Below, one piece after another: positions 1 through 10,900 of a stretch of DNA of 64,000 bases. This DNA is from Opisthocomus hoazin (lineage: Eukaryota; Chordata; Aves; Opisthocomiformes; Opisthocomidae), in NCBI RefSeq assembly GCF_030867145.1, contig NC_134431.1, positions 10,989,089 through 11,053,088 of the forward strand. Direction: 5' to 3'. The translations under genes and the position numbers were made by a program. Numbering within the stretch: the stretch's first letter is position 1; each line of letters starts with the position of its first letter. A model generated the notes under the pieces. The model saw nothing but the letters and a program-made list of their open reading frames with translations. It ran no database searches and had not been told where the DNA came from.

Positions 1-3000
1 GTGGGTGTGTACACTAACTGCAAAACTGAAAGGGAATTAACTATTTCCTTATCAACTTTTGTTTAGTAGTAAAAGTTATGTACACTATGCAATTTCTATG
101 TCCCAATATAAAACACAAAACCAGCCAAATTTCGATTGCTCTGGGAACCACAACTGCTTACTTCTATCCTTGATGAATAATCTGCTACCTTACACTCTGC
201 TGGGAATTTCTGCTGGGTTTTCTTATTTTGGTGACATAGGCTGAAGTATGTTAAAGAATGCTGTTAGCTAAATCTCAGTGTTTTCCAAAGAAGGATCTTT
301 TGAATGTACACGATAAAAAACACATCAATTCTGGCAATCTCTACTGCATTCTGAAAAGCAGTTTTAAATTGCATCCATTCTCCAGGGCATGCTATACTTC
401 AGTGCATAGGAAATTTTAAATTAGAGGCACTAGCAACTCAAGAAGTAGGCTTACACACCTACCGCCATCTTAAATAATATCTTTTGTGACTGTTCAAGAT
501 CTCCAAAGATACGCATCCACATATGTGCAGCAAAATCAATATGCAATATACATACTCAGTACGATAGTCTCACTTGTTTAGGGCTAGTTCTTAAAGATTT
601 CAGTTTGAAATGTAATAAAGCCTGCACATCCTGCCGAAATTTGAAATCGAGACTGGAAATCTCTGAAGCACAAAGGATATTATTTGCTTACACCACGATA
701 TCCACACTTCAGTGATCAGGAAAAAAGGCTGTGTGAATATGCTCTACAATTCCAAAGTAATCCTCGTCTAGATTGTAGCTAAGCATGATCATTCCCAGAA
801 TAAAAATTATTTTGGGAATATAAGCATGCTTTATGAATTAGCAATTACATTTAAATTACATCAATCATCTTGAAATGTTCAGTCTAAAGCTCACAAAACA
901 TTTGTGTTATTAAACAATGGGGCACAAGTGTCTAAAATGTAAGCAATATACACATAATTCATGATTGGATTACACCAATTGTGAAACTGAAATCAGAATA
1001 GACTGAAAGTGAAAATGGTAGTGCTGTCTTCTCTGTGTCATGTTTTCCTGACACCACCACTGTGTCAGCAGCCAGAGCACAGACCTTATCCAACTGAAAA
1101 GGAGCATTTTTCAGGCAGAGCAGCTCCTTCTCTCACCCAAACAGAAGTACTTAGGACTGGGACAAGTAAGGTGGCAGGAAGCGTGGCTCATACCACCCCT
1201 TCCAGTGGCAGCACAGACACAGATACATTGAAACCAATGTGAAACTGCATCCCTTAGTGTGTCCTAGCTAGTAAAATGCATTGCTTGCATGCTGGTAGAA
1301 GTGGCAGAACGAATCAACAAAACAAAAGAGAACATACGAATACTTTTACAAGCTCATCGAAAACCCTGCCAATACATGCTTTCTCAGATAGTAGATGTAT
1401 TAAATATTGAAGGGATCTCGCCCACTGGCTAGCATCTGAGTGATTAAAGTGTAAAAATAGTCAGTGAAGTAGGCTGATGCTAATTGTTTTTCCTTTGCCT
1501 TACCACTTCACACGCTATGCATAAATGCTGGCATTACATGATTGGGTAAAGTCTGTAAACGAGAGCTTGAAATCAGTCTTACCACTTCACATTTCTTACC
1601 TCTTTCCCTTTCTGTCTAAGCATAGCTCCCAAGTTTTCCAATCCCTGACTACATTCCAGCGTTAATCCACCTCAGCTACTGCTGTCTTTGGTCTGACTCG
1701 GGAACCTTCGATATTCAAAAGGCTTCATAGCAGCAGCAGCAGGAATGGGGAAACAAAACAACAACAACAAAAAAATCACAAACTTAAGTTTGACTTTTTA
1801 TGGAGAAAAAAAAGCATTTTAAGACAATTATTTTGCCTACTTAGATTTCAAGAGACATTTTGCTCCCTTACTGTTGCTGCTATGAATCTGCATCACTAAC
1901 AACTTCTTTGGCCCGGCTGCAGCACAAGGAAAGAACCATCAAATCCAGAGTCACATCAGAAATCAATACATAAGAGAGTCGCATCAGAAATCAATATGGA
2001 GAAGAGGTAACATGGGGCGAAAGAAAGAATGCCTGAAGGCTGAGGCCTCAAACAGGAGAGGAGCTGCAGGTAGGGAAGAAACACCAAACAGGGAAGCCAG
2101 GCTTGAGAGCATGCCCTTCCCTGTATTTAAATGATGGGGTGAGCTGAGGAGCCTTACTTCACTAGACAGGCTGGTCACACAGTTACTTAATTTCTATTTC
2201 TGCTAAATTGTTTTAGATACTACTTGAGAAGTATCTTTTAAATGAAACATTCTGCCACATGAGCTGGACAGCCATGAACCTACAGGTGTGATGTCTTCAT
2301 AGAGTCAACTACACGGATTTAGGACCCAACAGTCAGTATCACTTTTCATCCAAATCATCTTAAATACCACCTTAAAAAAAAAAGTAAGGATATAAATGGT
2401 TGTAACTGAAAGTGACTCACTGCAGAAAAAATGGTATTTATTCAATTCTTATTCAAAACCATCAACCGTCATACACATTCAAAAGCACTAATGTGAAATA
2501 AGAGCAAGACACTAAATTCAAGCCTCATGTTTGCCTTTCAACAGCAACTAGCTATAGTGAAGCTCTGAACAATGCAGATTTTTCCTTGAGGCATATGGCC
2601 CTCAGGTAGATAAATAAGAGTTACACCCTCTTTAAAAATGTCTTTAATCGCATCTAGAACATGTATTCAGTTTTTATACCAGATACGAGTACTTCCTGAA
2701 AGCTCAAAATGAGCAGGTCAGCTTGGCCATCCGGACTAGGAAAGCAAGGGCATCTTCCCAAAATGCGTCAGGTGAGTCAAAACAAACTTTCTACATATAA
2801 AGAAGGTATAGGATGTTTTTTTTAAACTAAATTAACAAAATCAGGAGTTCTTTTTCTTCCAATGCATGCAGAGACATTTACATTATATTATCCTTAGACC
2901 AGTACCTTTTATTCTCATCTCCCTGTTCTTAGGAAACCTACACCTGCATGAACATATTTACTTATATGAGCAGGACTACCTCCACATTAACAATTATACT

Positions 3001-5289
3001 GTAACAATTATGTTAATAAAAAACATAACCCAATATATAAAAAAATCTAAGCACAGAGCAGATCCTAATTTAATATAATAAAAAAATACTATACTGTTTG
3101 TTTAGATGTAGACCAACATAGTCAGCTGTTATCTTTTTTAAACAAGCATGTGACGTGCATCTTAAAACAAAGATTCCAAGCAAACATGCCAATATACAAA
3201 CTCAGCTAAACTAATAATTTAAAAAATACCCCATCTTTGCCCATGCAGATAAAGCAGATCAAATGATACCTATGGACCACACTAATCAGCTGATGAACTG
3301 CAGCCCTACAGCTATTCACTGCCTCTCTCCTGGCACCCGTGTCCTGAAGACTCTGGACTATCATCCTTAGCATAGCTGATACTGTTTTGTTCATTCACAA
3401 TGTATAAAATTTTGTGTCTCAAACCAATTTCAAGTAGTGGAGCAAATAACTTCTTATTTCTGAAAAAAAACCCCAAAACATACCAATATAGTTCCTATCT
3501 AGCCACTAAATTTTATTTGCAGCCACCTCAAAATAAATACATTAAACCATAAACACTGTCTTTGCTCCCACAAAAATCATCTGTTCCAATTTCTTTCTTT
3601 ACATCAATCAAATCAGCTGCTATCTTAATATGAAGTTATAAAGTACACATTTGGACTATATGATTTTTGACTACTGATAAGATTCTGATATGGTTATGTA
3701 TTCCAGGAATGCTACTTTAAATCTTAATGTTTACTTTCAGTATTTACTATTGTTATGGAGTGGTAAAGCTGGGTTGGGTATAATCATCTATTACTCACTC
3801 CGCAGTGTGTCAGAAGCGCAACTTCCCTTCCACAGAAAATCTGTAAGTGCATTCATCTAGAATTTAATAGTGAATTCAGTAACTGTAGAGTTTGGTTTAG
3901 TAAGTACCTAACAAATTATACTTTATACTATTAAAGTTTAATTAAAACACTGCTGTTAATATACCACTCTAAGTGACACATACCAATTATGAAAATGCTA
4001 ATAGGCATCTTCTGACAACTGGTAACTTCTATGTATACAGAAAAAAAATTAAGTTATTAATCTCATCCTGAAGAGCACATACAGTCTTCCTAAATGTTTT
4101 GTTTGTGCAGCTAATGTTTAACACTGTAGGGCACAAACTTTCCAAAACAGTCAAGTCGTTCCTCTCCTGTCAATGTTTTTCATTCCTAAGCACTATGAGC
4201 AGCGGACACTGTTCACCACTTGTCTGTCTTACCCACAGGCAAATGCAGCCACCTTTCACCTTCCCCATCCCTTGTACCTCCCTCCTAAAGCTTAACACAA
4301 GTGATCTTAAAAGCTCTTAGTGACTTTTAAGCTCTAGCAGTTCCACACAGCATACTTTCAAGCATAAATAGTAGGAACCTAAAGAGATGCTTTCTATAAA
4401 CCTGTCTGATGGACCACCACTTCAAGTTAAAAAAAAAAATATTAATAATGGGGCACTAAAAATATATCAGTTTGCAATGATTTCAGAGAGTTGTCCACAA
4501 ACACTGGAAGCATGTCTTTTCTATTAGATACCAAAAAGTCATTTTTTAAAGTTAATTAAGAAATAATATTAATTTTAGTAATGGGCAGCTTACTATTTTA
4601 AAAATAGTACAAACACATTTAGCTTAGTATTACTTTTGGAGAAGAACAAGTTATTAATTGCGTGTGTCAAAAAGGACACCTCTTAACTGAAGTTCACTGA
4701 AGTATTTGCTGTGATAATCTTCAGGAAATGTAACAATCATGTTACAACCCATCAGCCTCAAGTGCAGTTTTATTCAGAATAGGGTGTTTCTCTTCTGTTG
4801 TCTGTTCTTAAAATTTTAAGATTTCAACACATATCATGGTAGATGCTGATTCGCTGACACCAAATTACTACCCAACATCTGCAAACGCACTAAAAAGGAA
4901 CCAAGGAACCAAGCTTTGGTTTGTTACAAAAACAAACAAAAAAAAGCTTTTCCATTTTTTAAACAGGATGATCCATCTTTCTCACCTAGAAGGATGGTAA
5001 CTGGTAATTATTACAGTTACCAGAGTCCCCAGGTGAAAAGTTTTTCCAAGTAGCTGAGACCCTGCAAGAGGAAACGATGCTGGTGGCCTGCAGCACACAC
5101 AGGCTGGGCCACACGGGAGCCAGCTAAGGTCGGTCCACGCTACCCTGGCAGGTAGGAACCACGTGTCGCCATTATCTCACACCTTCTACCTCCGAACAGA
5201 AACAGAAAACAGTAGCAAAAATAAACAGAAACACAGCCAGTAGGAACAACCTTAAAAAAGGGGGGTATTTCTCTAAGAGGAACGCAAGC
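1..5289. other. AT-rich non-coding stretch, no gene recognised
   Basis: I see no coding exon, RNA gene or clear transposon here. All open frames are short and unlike known proteins. If the CpG island to the right is the ADNP promoter, as gene order suggests, this stretch would be the start of an ADNP 5'-UTR intron on the minus strand, but nothing in the sequence proves that. A perfect 9-bp hairpin lies at 4995-5022. Confidence 0.5.
4995..5022. repeat. Short perfect inverted repeat (hairpin)
   Basis: TGGTAACTG at 4995-5003 is matched by CAGTTACCA at 5014-5022, a 9-bp perfect stem around a 10-nt AT-rich loop. It may be chance; no function is assigned. Confidence 0.6.
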
Positions 5290-5608
5290 CTTTCACACCC
5301 GCCACACGGCTCAGACACACGCCACACACACAGAGCATGGCAAGGCCGAGGCGCCCGGCGAGCCGGACCCCGGCCCGCGCCCGCGGACAAAGCGCCCGGG
5401 GCCCCGGCATCGCCTCTCCCGCCCAGTCTCCGCCGCCGCGCGCGGCAGGTGCGAGGGAACCCGCGCGAGCCCATCGGGCCGGCGGCAGCGCCCGCCACCG
5501 CCGCGCTCCGGCCCTCCCGCCGCCACGGGGACCGGCCCCGGCGCAGCCCCGCAGACGCCGCTCTGCGCCCGCGCCGCCCCCCCCCCCGCGGCCCTGCCCG
5601 GCCAAGGG

Positions 5609-5627
5609 AGGGCGCCCCCTGCTGGCC
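5609..5627 (-). promoter_or_regulatory. CTCF-like binding site
   Basis: On the minus strand the bases read GGCCAGCAGGGGGCGCCCT, an excellent match to the CTCF core (CCASYAGRKGGC). It lies at the ADNP-facing edge of the CpG island, a common place for CTCF at promoters. Occupancy cannot be judged from sequence. Confidence 0.65.
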
Positions 5628-5767
5628 GCCCGCGGCGCCGCCGGCTGGGCTGCGGTGCATTTTGGGTGGGGGCTGGTTATTTTTCTTCCACGGCCGTAAA
5701 CCGGGAGCGACGATACCGGGTTAACGGGAGGAGGGGGCACCACCTCTGTGGTACCGGTTTCGGAAAC

Positions 5768-5794
5768 ACGCACACACACACACACACACACACC
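5768..5794. repeat. (CA)n microsatellite
   Basis: About 11 uninterrupted CA units, preceded by an imperfect unit, inside the CpG island. It creates repetitive Cys/Val or Thr/His open frames that should not be read as protein. Confidence 0.9.
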
Positions 5795-6552
5795 CCCGTC
5801 CCCCCTGTGCCTCCCCCGCCCGCGGGCTGGAGCCGAGGGAAGGGGGTGCCTGACAAGGCGGGGTGCAGCGCCCGGCAGCCGAGCGAGCCTTTAGCGTTCG
5901 GTTTCCCCCGCCTTTGTCTGAGAGACGGGCGCCCGTAACCATAGCCCAGGGCAGTGGAAGGAGGGCCCGGTGAGTCAACGCCGCTCCATCCCGCAGCCGG
6001 TGCCGGCTCAGCATGCCCGCCGCGGATCGCGCCTTTTCCGGCGGGCAGCCAGCCCGGCTGCCGGGAGAGAGGCGGGGGGTGCCGCTCCCCATTCATAGCC
6101 CGGCAGCGGGGACCCGCGTCGGGATGCCGGACCCGCTCCCCGACTCGTCATCCCGCTCCGTCACTCCGCCTTACCGCCGCCGCTCCCGGGACACATCCAT
6201 GTGCGGGGGGTGTGCGTGCGTGTGTCCCCTCACCGGGAGGGGACAGGGAGGAGGCTGGGGCTGCGCCTGCCGCGCGGGCCCCGGCAGAAGGCGGGGAAGC
6301 CGGCGGCGCAGCGGTGCCCGCAGCCGGCCGGAGCAGCGCCGAAGTCTCCTCAACATGTGTGCGGGCGGCTGGGGGGACGTGGCCCGCCTGTCAACTCCGC
6401 AGCTCCCTCCCCGGCCGCAGCGGGACCTCCCGCCTCGCCGCCGTGCTGAGGGACGGGAGCTGCCGGGGGCCGCGGCCCCGCCGGGCGGAGGGAGGGGGCG
6501 GGCGGGAGCTGCCCCCGCCCGGGTCGGACCGCGGACTCGCGCACGCACCTAC

Positions 6553-6900
6553 CTGACTGGGGCTCTCCTCGGCAGCGAGGGCGGGCGCTCCCCCGGCACC
6601 GCGGGCTGGGGGTGGGGGGGCGCGGAGCTGCCTCCCTGGCGCCGCCCGGGTCCCTGGGCGGGCGGGCGGAGCGGAGCCGGCGGCGGCGCGGGGGAGACAA
6701 AGGGGGCTGGATGGCGGGGGGGCGAGTGTGGGGGGGGAGGGGGTGGCCTATGGTGAGCGGGTCCCGGGGGGCGGGGGCGGCTTCACTGGGCTCGGTCCCC
6801 GGGGCGGGGGGTGTGGGGCGGGGGGGGGGGGGGGGGGGGTTGCTCCCTGGGCGCCCTGCAGACAATACAGCCGGGTCCCTCCTGCCCAGAACCTGCCCTG
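6553..6900 (-). other. Candidate non-coding first exon of ADNP (minus strand)
   Basis: A strong splice donor, CAG|GTAGGTG, ends an exon at 6553 on the minus strand. The YY1/ETS/CRE cluster about 350 bp upstream in the direction of transcription is where a start site would be expected. The ADNP identity is inferred from synteny, the 5' edge is a guess, and other donors in the island cannot be excluded. Confidence 0.3.
6820..6839 (+). repeat. Poly-G tract, 20 G
   Basis: Twenty consecutive G with further G-runs on its left, giving strong G-quadruplex potential inside a promoter island. Homopolymers of this length are often mis-sized in assemblies, so the exact length is uncertain. Confidence 0.9.
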
Positions 6901-6903
6901 GCC

Positions 6904-6953
6904 AAGATGGCGGCCGAGAAAGAGCGGAAGTGACGCGAGACTCTCATTAGCAT
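6904..6953 (+). promoter_or_regulatory. YY1, ETS/CRE and POU-like motif cluster (core promoter)
   Basis: AAGATGGCGGC (6904-6914) is the YY1 consensus, typically placed just downstream of a start site in the sense direction, here plus strand. CGGAAGTGACG (6925-6935) joins an ETS site to a CRE half-site. ATTAGCAT (6946-6953) is octamer-like. Together they mark a housekeeping-type core promoter. The YY1 orientation favours a plus-strand start, so this promoter may be bidirectional. Confidence 0.55.
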
Positions 6954-7088
6954 ACGGGACTCATTGTCCGGCGGGAGGGGAGGGGGCCGCGCCCCGGGGG
7001 GGAGGGGGCCCGAGCCCCGGTGGGTTCCCGCCGGCCTGGTCCCCATCCCGCCCCGCAGGCCGCCCCCCGCCGACGGCGGGCGGGCGGG

Positions 7089-7096
7089 TTACATAA
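7089..7096. promoter_or_regulatory. D-box motif (NFIL3/DBP type)
   Basis: TTACATAA, the complement of TTATGTAA, sits in a near-palindrome GGGTTACATAACCCC. This is the consensus for PAR-bZIP and NFIL3 factors. Functional use is not shown. Confidence 0.4.
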
Positions 7097-7125
7097 CCCC
7101 GCCGAGCGCAGGGGGGGGTTGGGGG

Positions 7126-7137
7126 CTCTCGCGAGAG
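7126..7137. promoter_or_regulatory. BANP-type palindrome CTCTCGCGAGAG
   Basis: A perfect 12-bp palindrome containing TCTCGCGAGA, the methylation-sensitive motif bound by BANP and also associated with Kaiso/ZBTB33. It drives many essential CpG-island promoters. Its presence argues that an active start site lies close by. Confidence 0.7.
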
Positions 7138-7330
7138 AGACGGAGGGCGCCGCCGCTGGCGGCGGCGGCGGCAGGATCTACCCCGGCCCCACTAGGAGGC
7201 GCCGCGCCCTGCGGCGGGGTGCGGACAGGGAACCGACGCCGCCCGGTTATCCCTCCGCCGACCCCAGCCGGGACTACATCCTGTCCTGAGGGGCCTCCGC
7301 CGGCGGGGCTGGGGCACGCGCCAGGCGAGC

Positions 7331-7363
7331 CACGTGCCCACGTGACCGTGCTGCGCGCACGTG
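7331..7363. promoter_or_regulatory. Cluster of three CACGTG E-boxes
   Basis: CACGTG occurs at 7331-7336, 7339-7344 and 7358-7363. The second and third are followed by AC (CACGTGAC), the flank preferred by USF/TFE/MiT-family factors. Three canonical E-boxes in 33 bp is well above chance. Confidence 0.65.
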
Positions 7364-7584
7364 ACCGCGCGGCCGTGAGCAGCCGGTCTCGTGCCGCGGG
7401 GCGAGCGGCGTCGCCTTAGGGCGCCCCCGCCCCGCTCCTGCGCGCCGCCGCCGGGCCGCAGCCCGCCCCCGGGCCGGGGCGGGGCCACCCCGCGCGCGCG
7501 CCGGCCCCCGGGGACCGCGCCCCGCCCCGCCCGGCTCCGCGCCCCCGCGGCTGGTCGCGCCGGCGCGCGCGCTGCCCTCACACC

Positions 7585-7887
7585 ATGGACAGCGGCCGGA
7601 GGGGCCGAGGCCGGCGGCCCCCGCGCGTCGGCCTCGAGGCGGCGGGCGGGGCCCGGGAGCGGCTCGCGCCCGGGCGTGCCCGGCCAGAGGCGTCGCGCCC
7701 CGTCAGGGCCGCGAGGTGCGGGGTGAGCCGTGAGGGGATGCGGCGTGGAGCGGGCTGGGGTGGCGGGGGACGCGGCTGGTTTCCACCCTACCGCTCGCTG
7801 AAATCTCCCCTTACCGTATGTCGGCGTGGTTCACTGAAGGCAGGCGATGGCCCGCAGGTTGGTGGGTGGGTGCCATCTTCCCGGTGA
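7585..7887 (+). other. Possible divergent-transcript leader frame (100 codons), doubtful
   Basis: ATG in strong context (ACCATGG) opens a 100-codon frame rich in Arg, Gly, Ala and Pro, running rightwards out of the island away from the presumed ADNP gene. Nearby plus-strand GGTGAGC-type sequences could serve as splice donors. The composition is what any GC-rich frame would give and I recognise no domain. A divergent lncRNA analogous to ADNP-AS1 is more likely than a protein. Confidence 0.15.
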
Positions 7888-7900
7888 GCTGCGCGCCCAG

Positions 7901-10900
7901 GCGCGGGCGGCAGGCAGCTGACCGGCTTCGTGAGGGTCGCCTCGGCACAGCGACGTCTGGGGCGTGAGGAGACACCACATGCGATTCTTCCTCGCGGATC
8001 GAGGCAGACCTGCTCCAGAGCTCAACAGGCGAGGCCCAGTTCTATAGCTCGGTGAAGAAAGCCTCCTAGTGAAAGGGAACGCTGGCTTTTGTTACTTCAA
8101 AGATACGCAGACATCTGAAGGATGAAGTAAAGCATAATTCCTTCCATCCTCAGCATTCAAATCCGTTCTGGTTCAGAGTGACACGAGTTATACTTAAGCC
8201 TTACAATACCAGAAATAAAAGTCTGTGTTTTCAAATCATTGCCTTAAGTATAAAAGCATAGAAAAGCTGTCATAAATTACTTAGACTTCATAAAACTCAA
8301 CGATCTCCTCCTACATTTTCAAGTGACTGATATCCTGAAAATACGTACGCCACTCTGTTTATCACAATTCACATAAATAGCTTTTATGAAGAATTCAGTG
8401 ACATTTTATTGCATTTGTTAGCTTGCTTTACGACTTTCTGGTTCGGCAGGATTTAGAAGTACACTGTCACTGCCTGCAAATCACACCTTTATTTCACCAG
8501 GTACTTCCTTGGTGTCTTCACCTTAGTGGTCAGAGGAATCAGTAAGTCACGGAAAGAGTCTTTCTTTTACAACAGAAAGAAAATACACAAAGCTTAGCTG
8601 CAAAACCAAAGCTTCTGCTTTAGCATTAAAAGGGTTCCTAGAACTGAGGTACTTAAAAGTTCCTCTGCGATGCGCATATGTGAAATATATCTCAGCTGAG
8701 GAAAGCAAAAAAAGCTGGTTTGGTTTTCCTGTAATAACTTCAGCTTGCCTTCCAACAGTAGATATTTTTTTCTTTGATGGCACAATAAAGATAGTATGCT
8801 GGGAAACATCTCTGAAACACTGTTAAGTCAGTACCATATTCAGAAGCTATCAACTAACTTCATGGCCGCTTAAGCCAGTCTGATTCATATCGACTAAAAT
8901 ACACAACCCCGAACGAGCTTTAGGACCTTCCTGTTTCAAGAGTTTCTTGTTTATGCTTCACCACTGACCACTTTTTAGCATTTCTTGTTAGTGGTGCATT
9001 ATCACACACTTTTACTTACCTAACTTGTCTCTTACTCATCAGACTTCTGTTTTCTTTTTAAAATTAATTTAAATTTTAGAAGAAAGGGAGGAGTGTTTGC
9101 AGTGCATTTAATACACTACTGTTACACGCTTTCCTCCTTTCTGAAAGAAGAAAACAAACCATGATGATAATTCTAAAAGGTTTGGAGTGAAGGATGGTAA
9201 CCACTGCCGTTGCCTGGCCTACGGGGAGTTGTACATTCATGTGATGCGTTTGGTTGTACAGAAGAATGCTTAGCTGAGAAAATGAATTGTAGTAACAGAA
9301 AAGAGAGATGGAGGTTAGCAAGCATTGATTTAGATTCGAGGCTGCAAGACATTCTTGGGCCATTTGGTTATGCCTGGAAGATGGGCGAGGTTGGAGAGGA
9401 TTGTCCCATATAACTCACTGTGTCTGTCACCACCATACTTTAGGGCTCTAGCATAGATTTATTACACATAGAAAAGAAATTTCTGAGAAAATACAACAGA
9501 AACATAAAAAAAAAATGTGTAAAAATACAACAGCACTGGAAAAACAAATCCCTGACCCATAAACCTTCTAATCTAAGGGATGAATTTGAGAAAACATAGT
9601 GAGAAGTGTCTGAAGGTTAGCGGAACTGAGTTTAATGGAACCTGGTAATGCAGCTGGAAACAGAATATCTATCAGATAGATATTTAAGGGAATGAACACA
9701 ACATGAAGATATGTGGAAAGGGTACAACAGCACAAGCCAAAATAGTTGGAATCCAGGCAGGAGAACTGAACAGGTTTTTAGACATCTTTCCATGTCCTGA
9801 ATTCTGGGTGCGAGTGTAAGTATCATAGTAATTTTGCATCTTGCTGGAGTTTCTTGATACTTATCAGAAGAAGCCTCCAGGCTAGGCTGGCAGCCAGAGC
9901 AGCTGAAGGTAGAGAGTTCTCTAACCACTTCCTCAATATCAACAATACCAAGGAATTTCCTGCTGAAAACAGGATTTCCAGCCATGATGGTGGTACCAGT
10001 CCAGAATTAGGGCCAAAAAGAATACGGAAAATAATCTGTGAAGAGTTCAGAAACGAATTTGGTGAGAGAGGGATCTAAATTAGATATGGATAGAAAGACG
10101 AGCATCAGAAGGCAGAAATATTCACTCAGCGCACAAGACAGGTGATGTAGGCAAAGATTTTTAAGGCAAGGGAGAGAACAACGGGAGGGAAAGATGATGT
10201 AGCAGCAGAAGTTTGAGCAAATGTGCGCCATTGCGTGCTTTGGGCTAAAGTCTGCAACGACAGGGCTGAAAAAACTAGGGGGAAGGATGGGACGGTGTAT
10301 GTAGAAAGCAGCCCTCGAGTGATGGATGAGATCTTGTCCGCGCTTAGTTCAGTAAGAGTTTTTGTGGTGGTTTGCACAGTGTGACAGTTGTCAGCAGTTA
10401 GTGAGTTAGAAAAGAAAGATTAGATTAATACAAAGTTTGTATAAAAAGGTTGATTTAAAACGTAAAATTCAAGCAGTGGGGAAGAAGGAGAAAAGGAGTC
10501 TTGAGCCCATTTTTCTCCTGTGTGTACAGAGTGAGGCAAACAAAATGAAACAAAAGTTGATGATAATAGTCTTAATATACTTTTTATGTTACAGAAGTGG
10601 GTATTGTTTCTCACAATAGAACACGGCCACTAGAAAATCAGTAAAATCGTAGCATTGTAAGAGACTAAACACTTAACACCAGAGGGGAGACAATTAGCAT
10701 TCCCAAGTTGAATAGGTATAATTGAATATGTGTTGTGCTACTGATTCAGGTCAAAATTGTGCCCACATTCATAATTGTACTAGTTTAGCAGCGGTACTCT
10801 GGGTTTTATTCAAATGCAAAATAATTAAGACAACTACCAATGGCTTTAAGCCCCTAACATAATTAATTATGTAATAAATACAAGTAAGTTAATCCTCAGA

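Larger units (their letters stand above)
5290..7900. promoter_or_regulatory. Large CpG island, probable ADNP / divergent-transcript promoter
   Basis: About 2.6 kb of very GC- and CpG-rich DNA, sharply bounded by AT-rich sequence. It contains a CTCF-like site, a (CA)n tract, a 20-G run, YY1 and ETS/CRE motifs, a D-box, a BANP-type palindrome and three CACGTG E-boxes. In human, ADNP is transcribed away from DPM1 on the same strand with its promoter beside the DPM1 3' end, and the antisense transcript ADNP-AS1 starts nearby. The ADNP assignment therefore rests on synteny; that this is a promoter island is seen directly. Confidence 0.75.

Noticed and set aside
1-5289. ADNP coding exons
   Set aside because: I looked for the ADNP N-terminal coding exon on the minus strand and did not find it; only the promoter assignment by synteny remains.
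5172-7726. Many overlapping 70-250-codon frames on both strands in the first CpG island
   Set aside because: GC-rich DNA has few stop codons; the frames overlap in all phases, are Arg/Pro/Gly/Ala-rich and show no domain.
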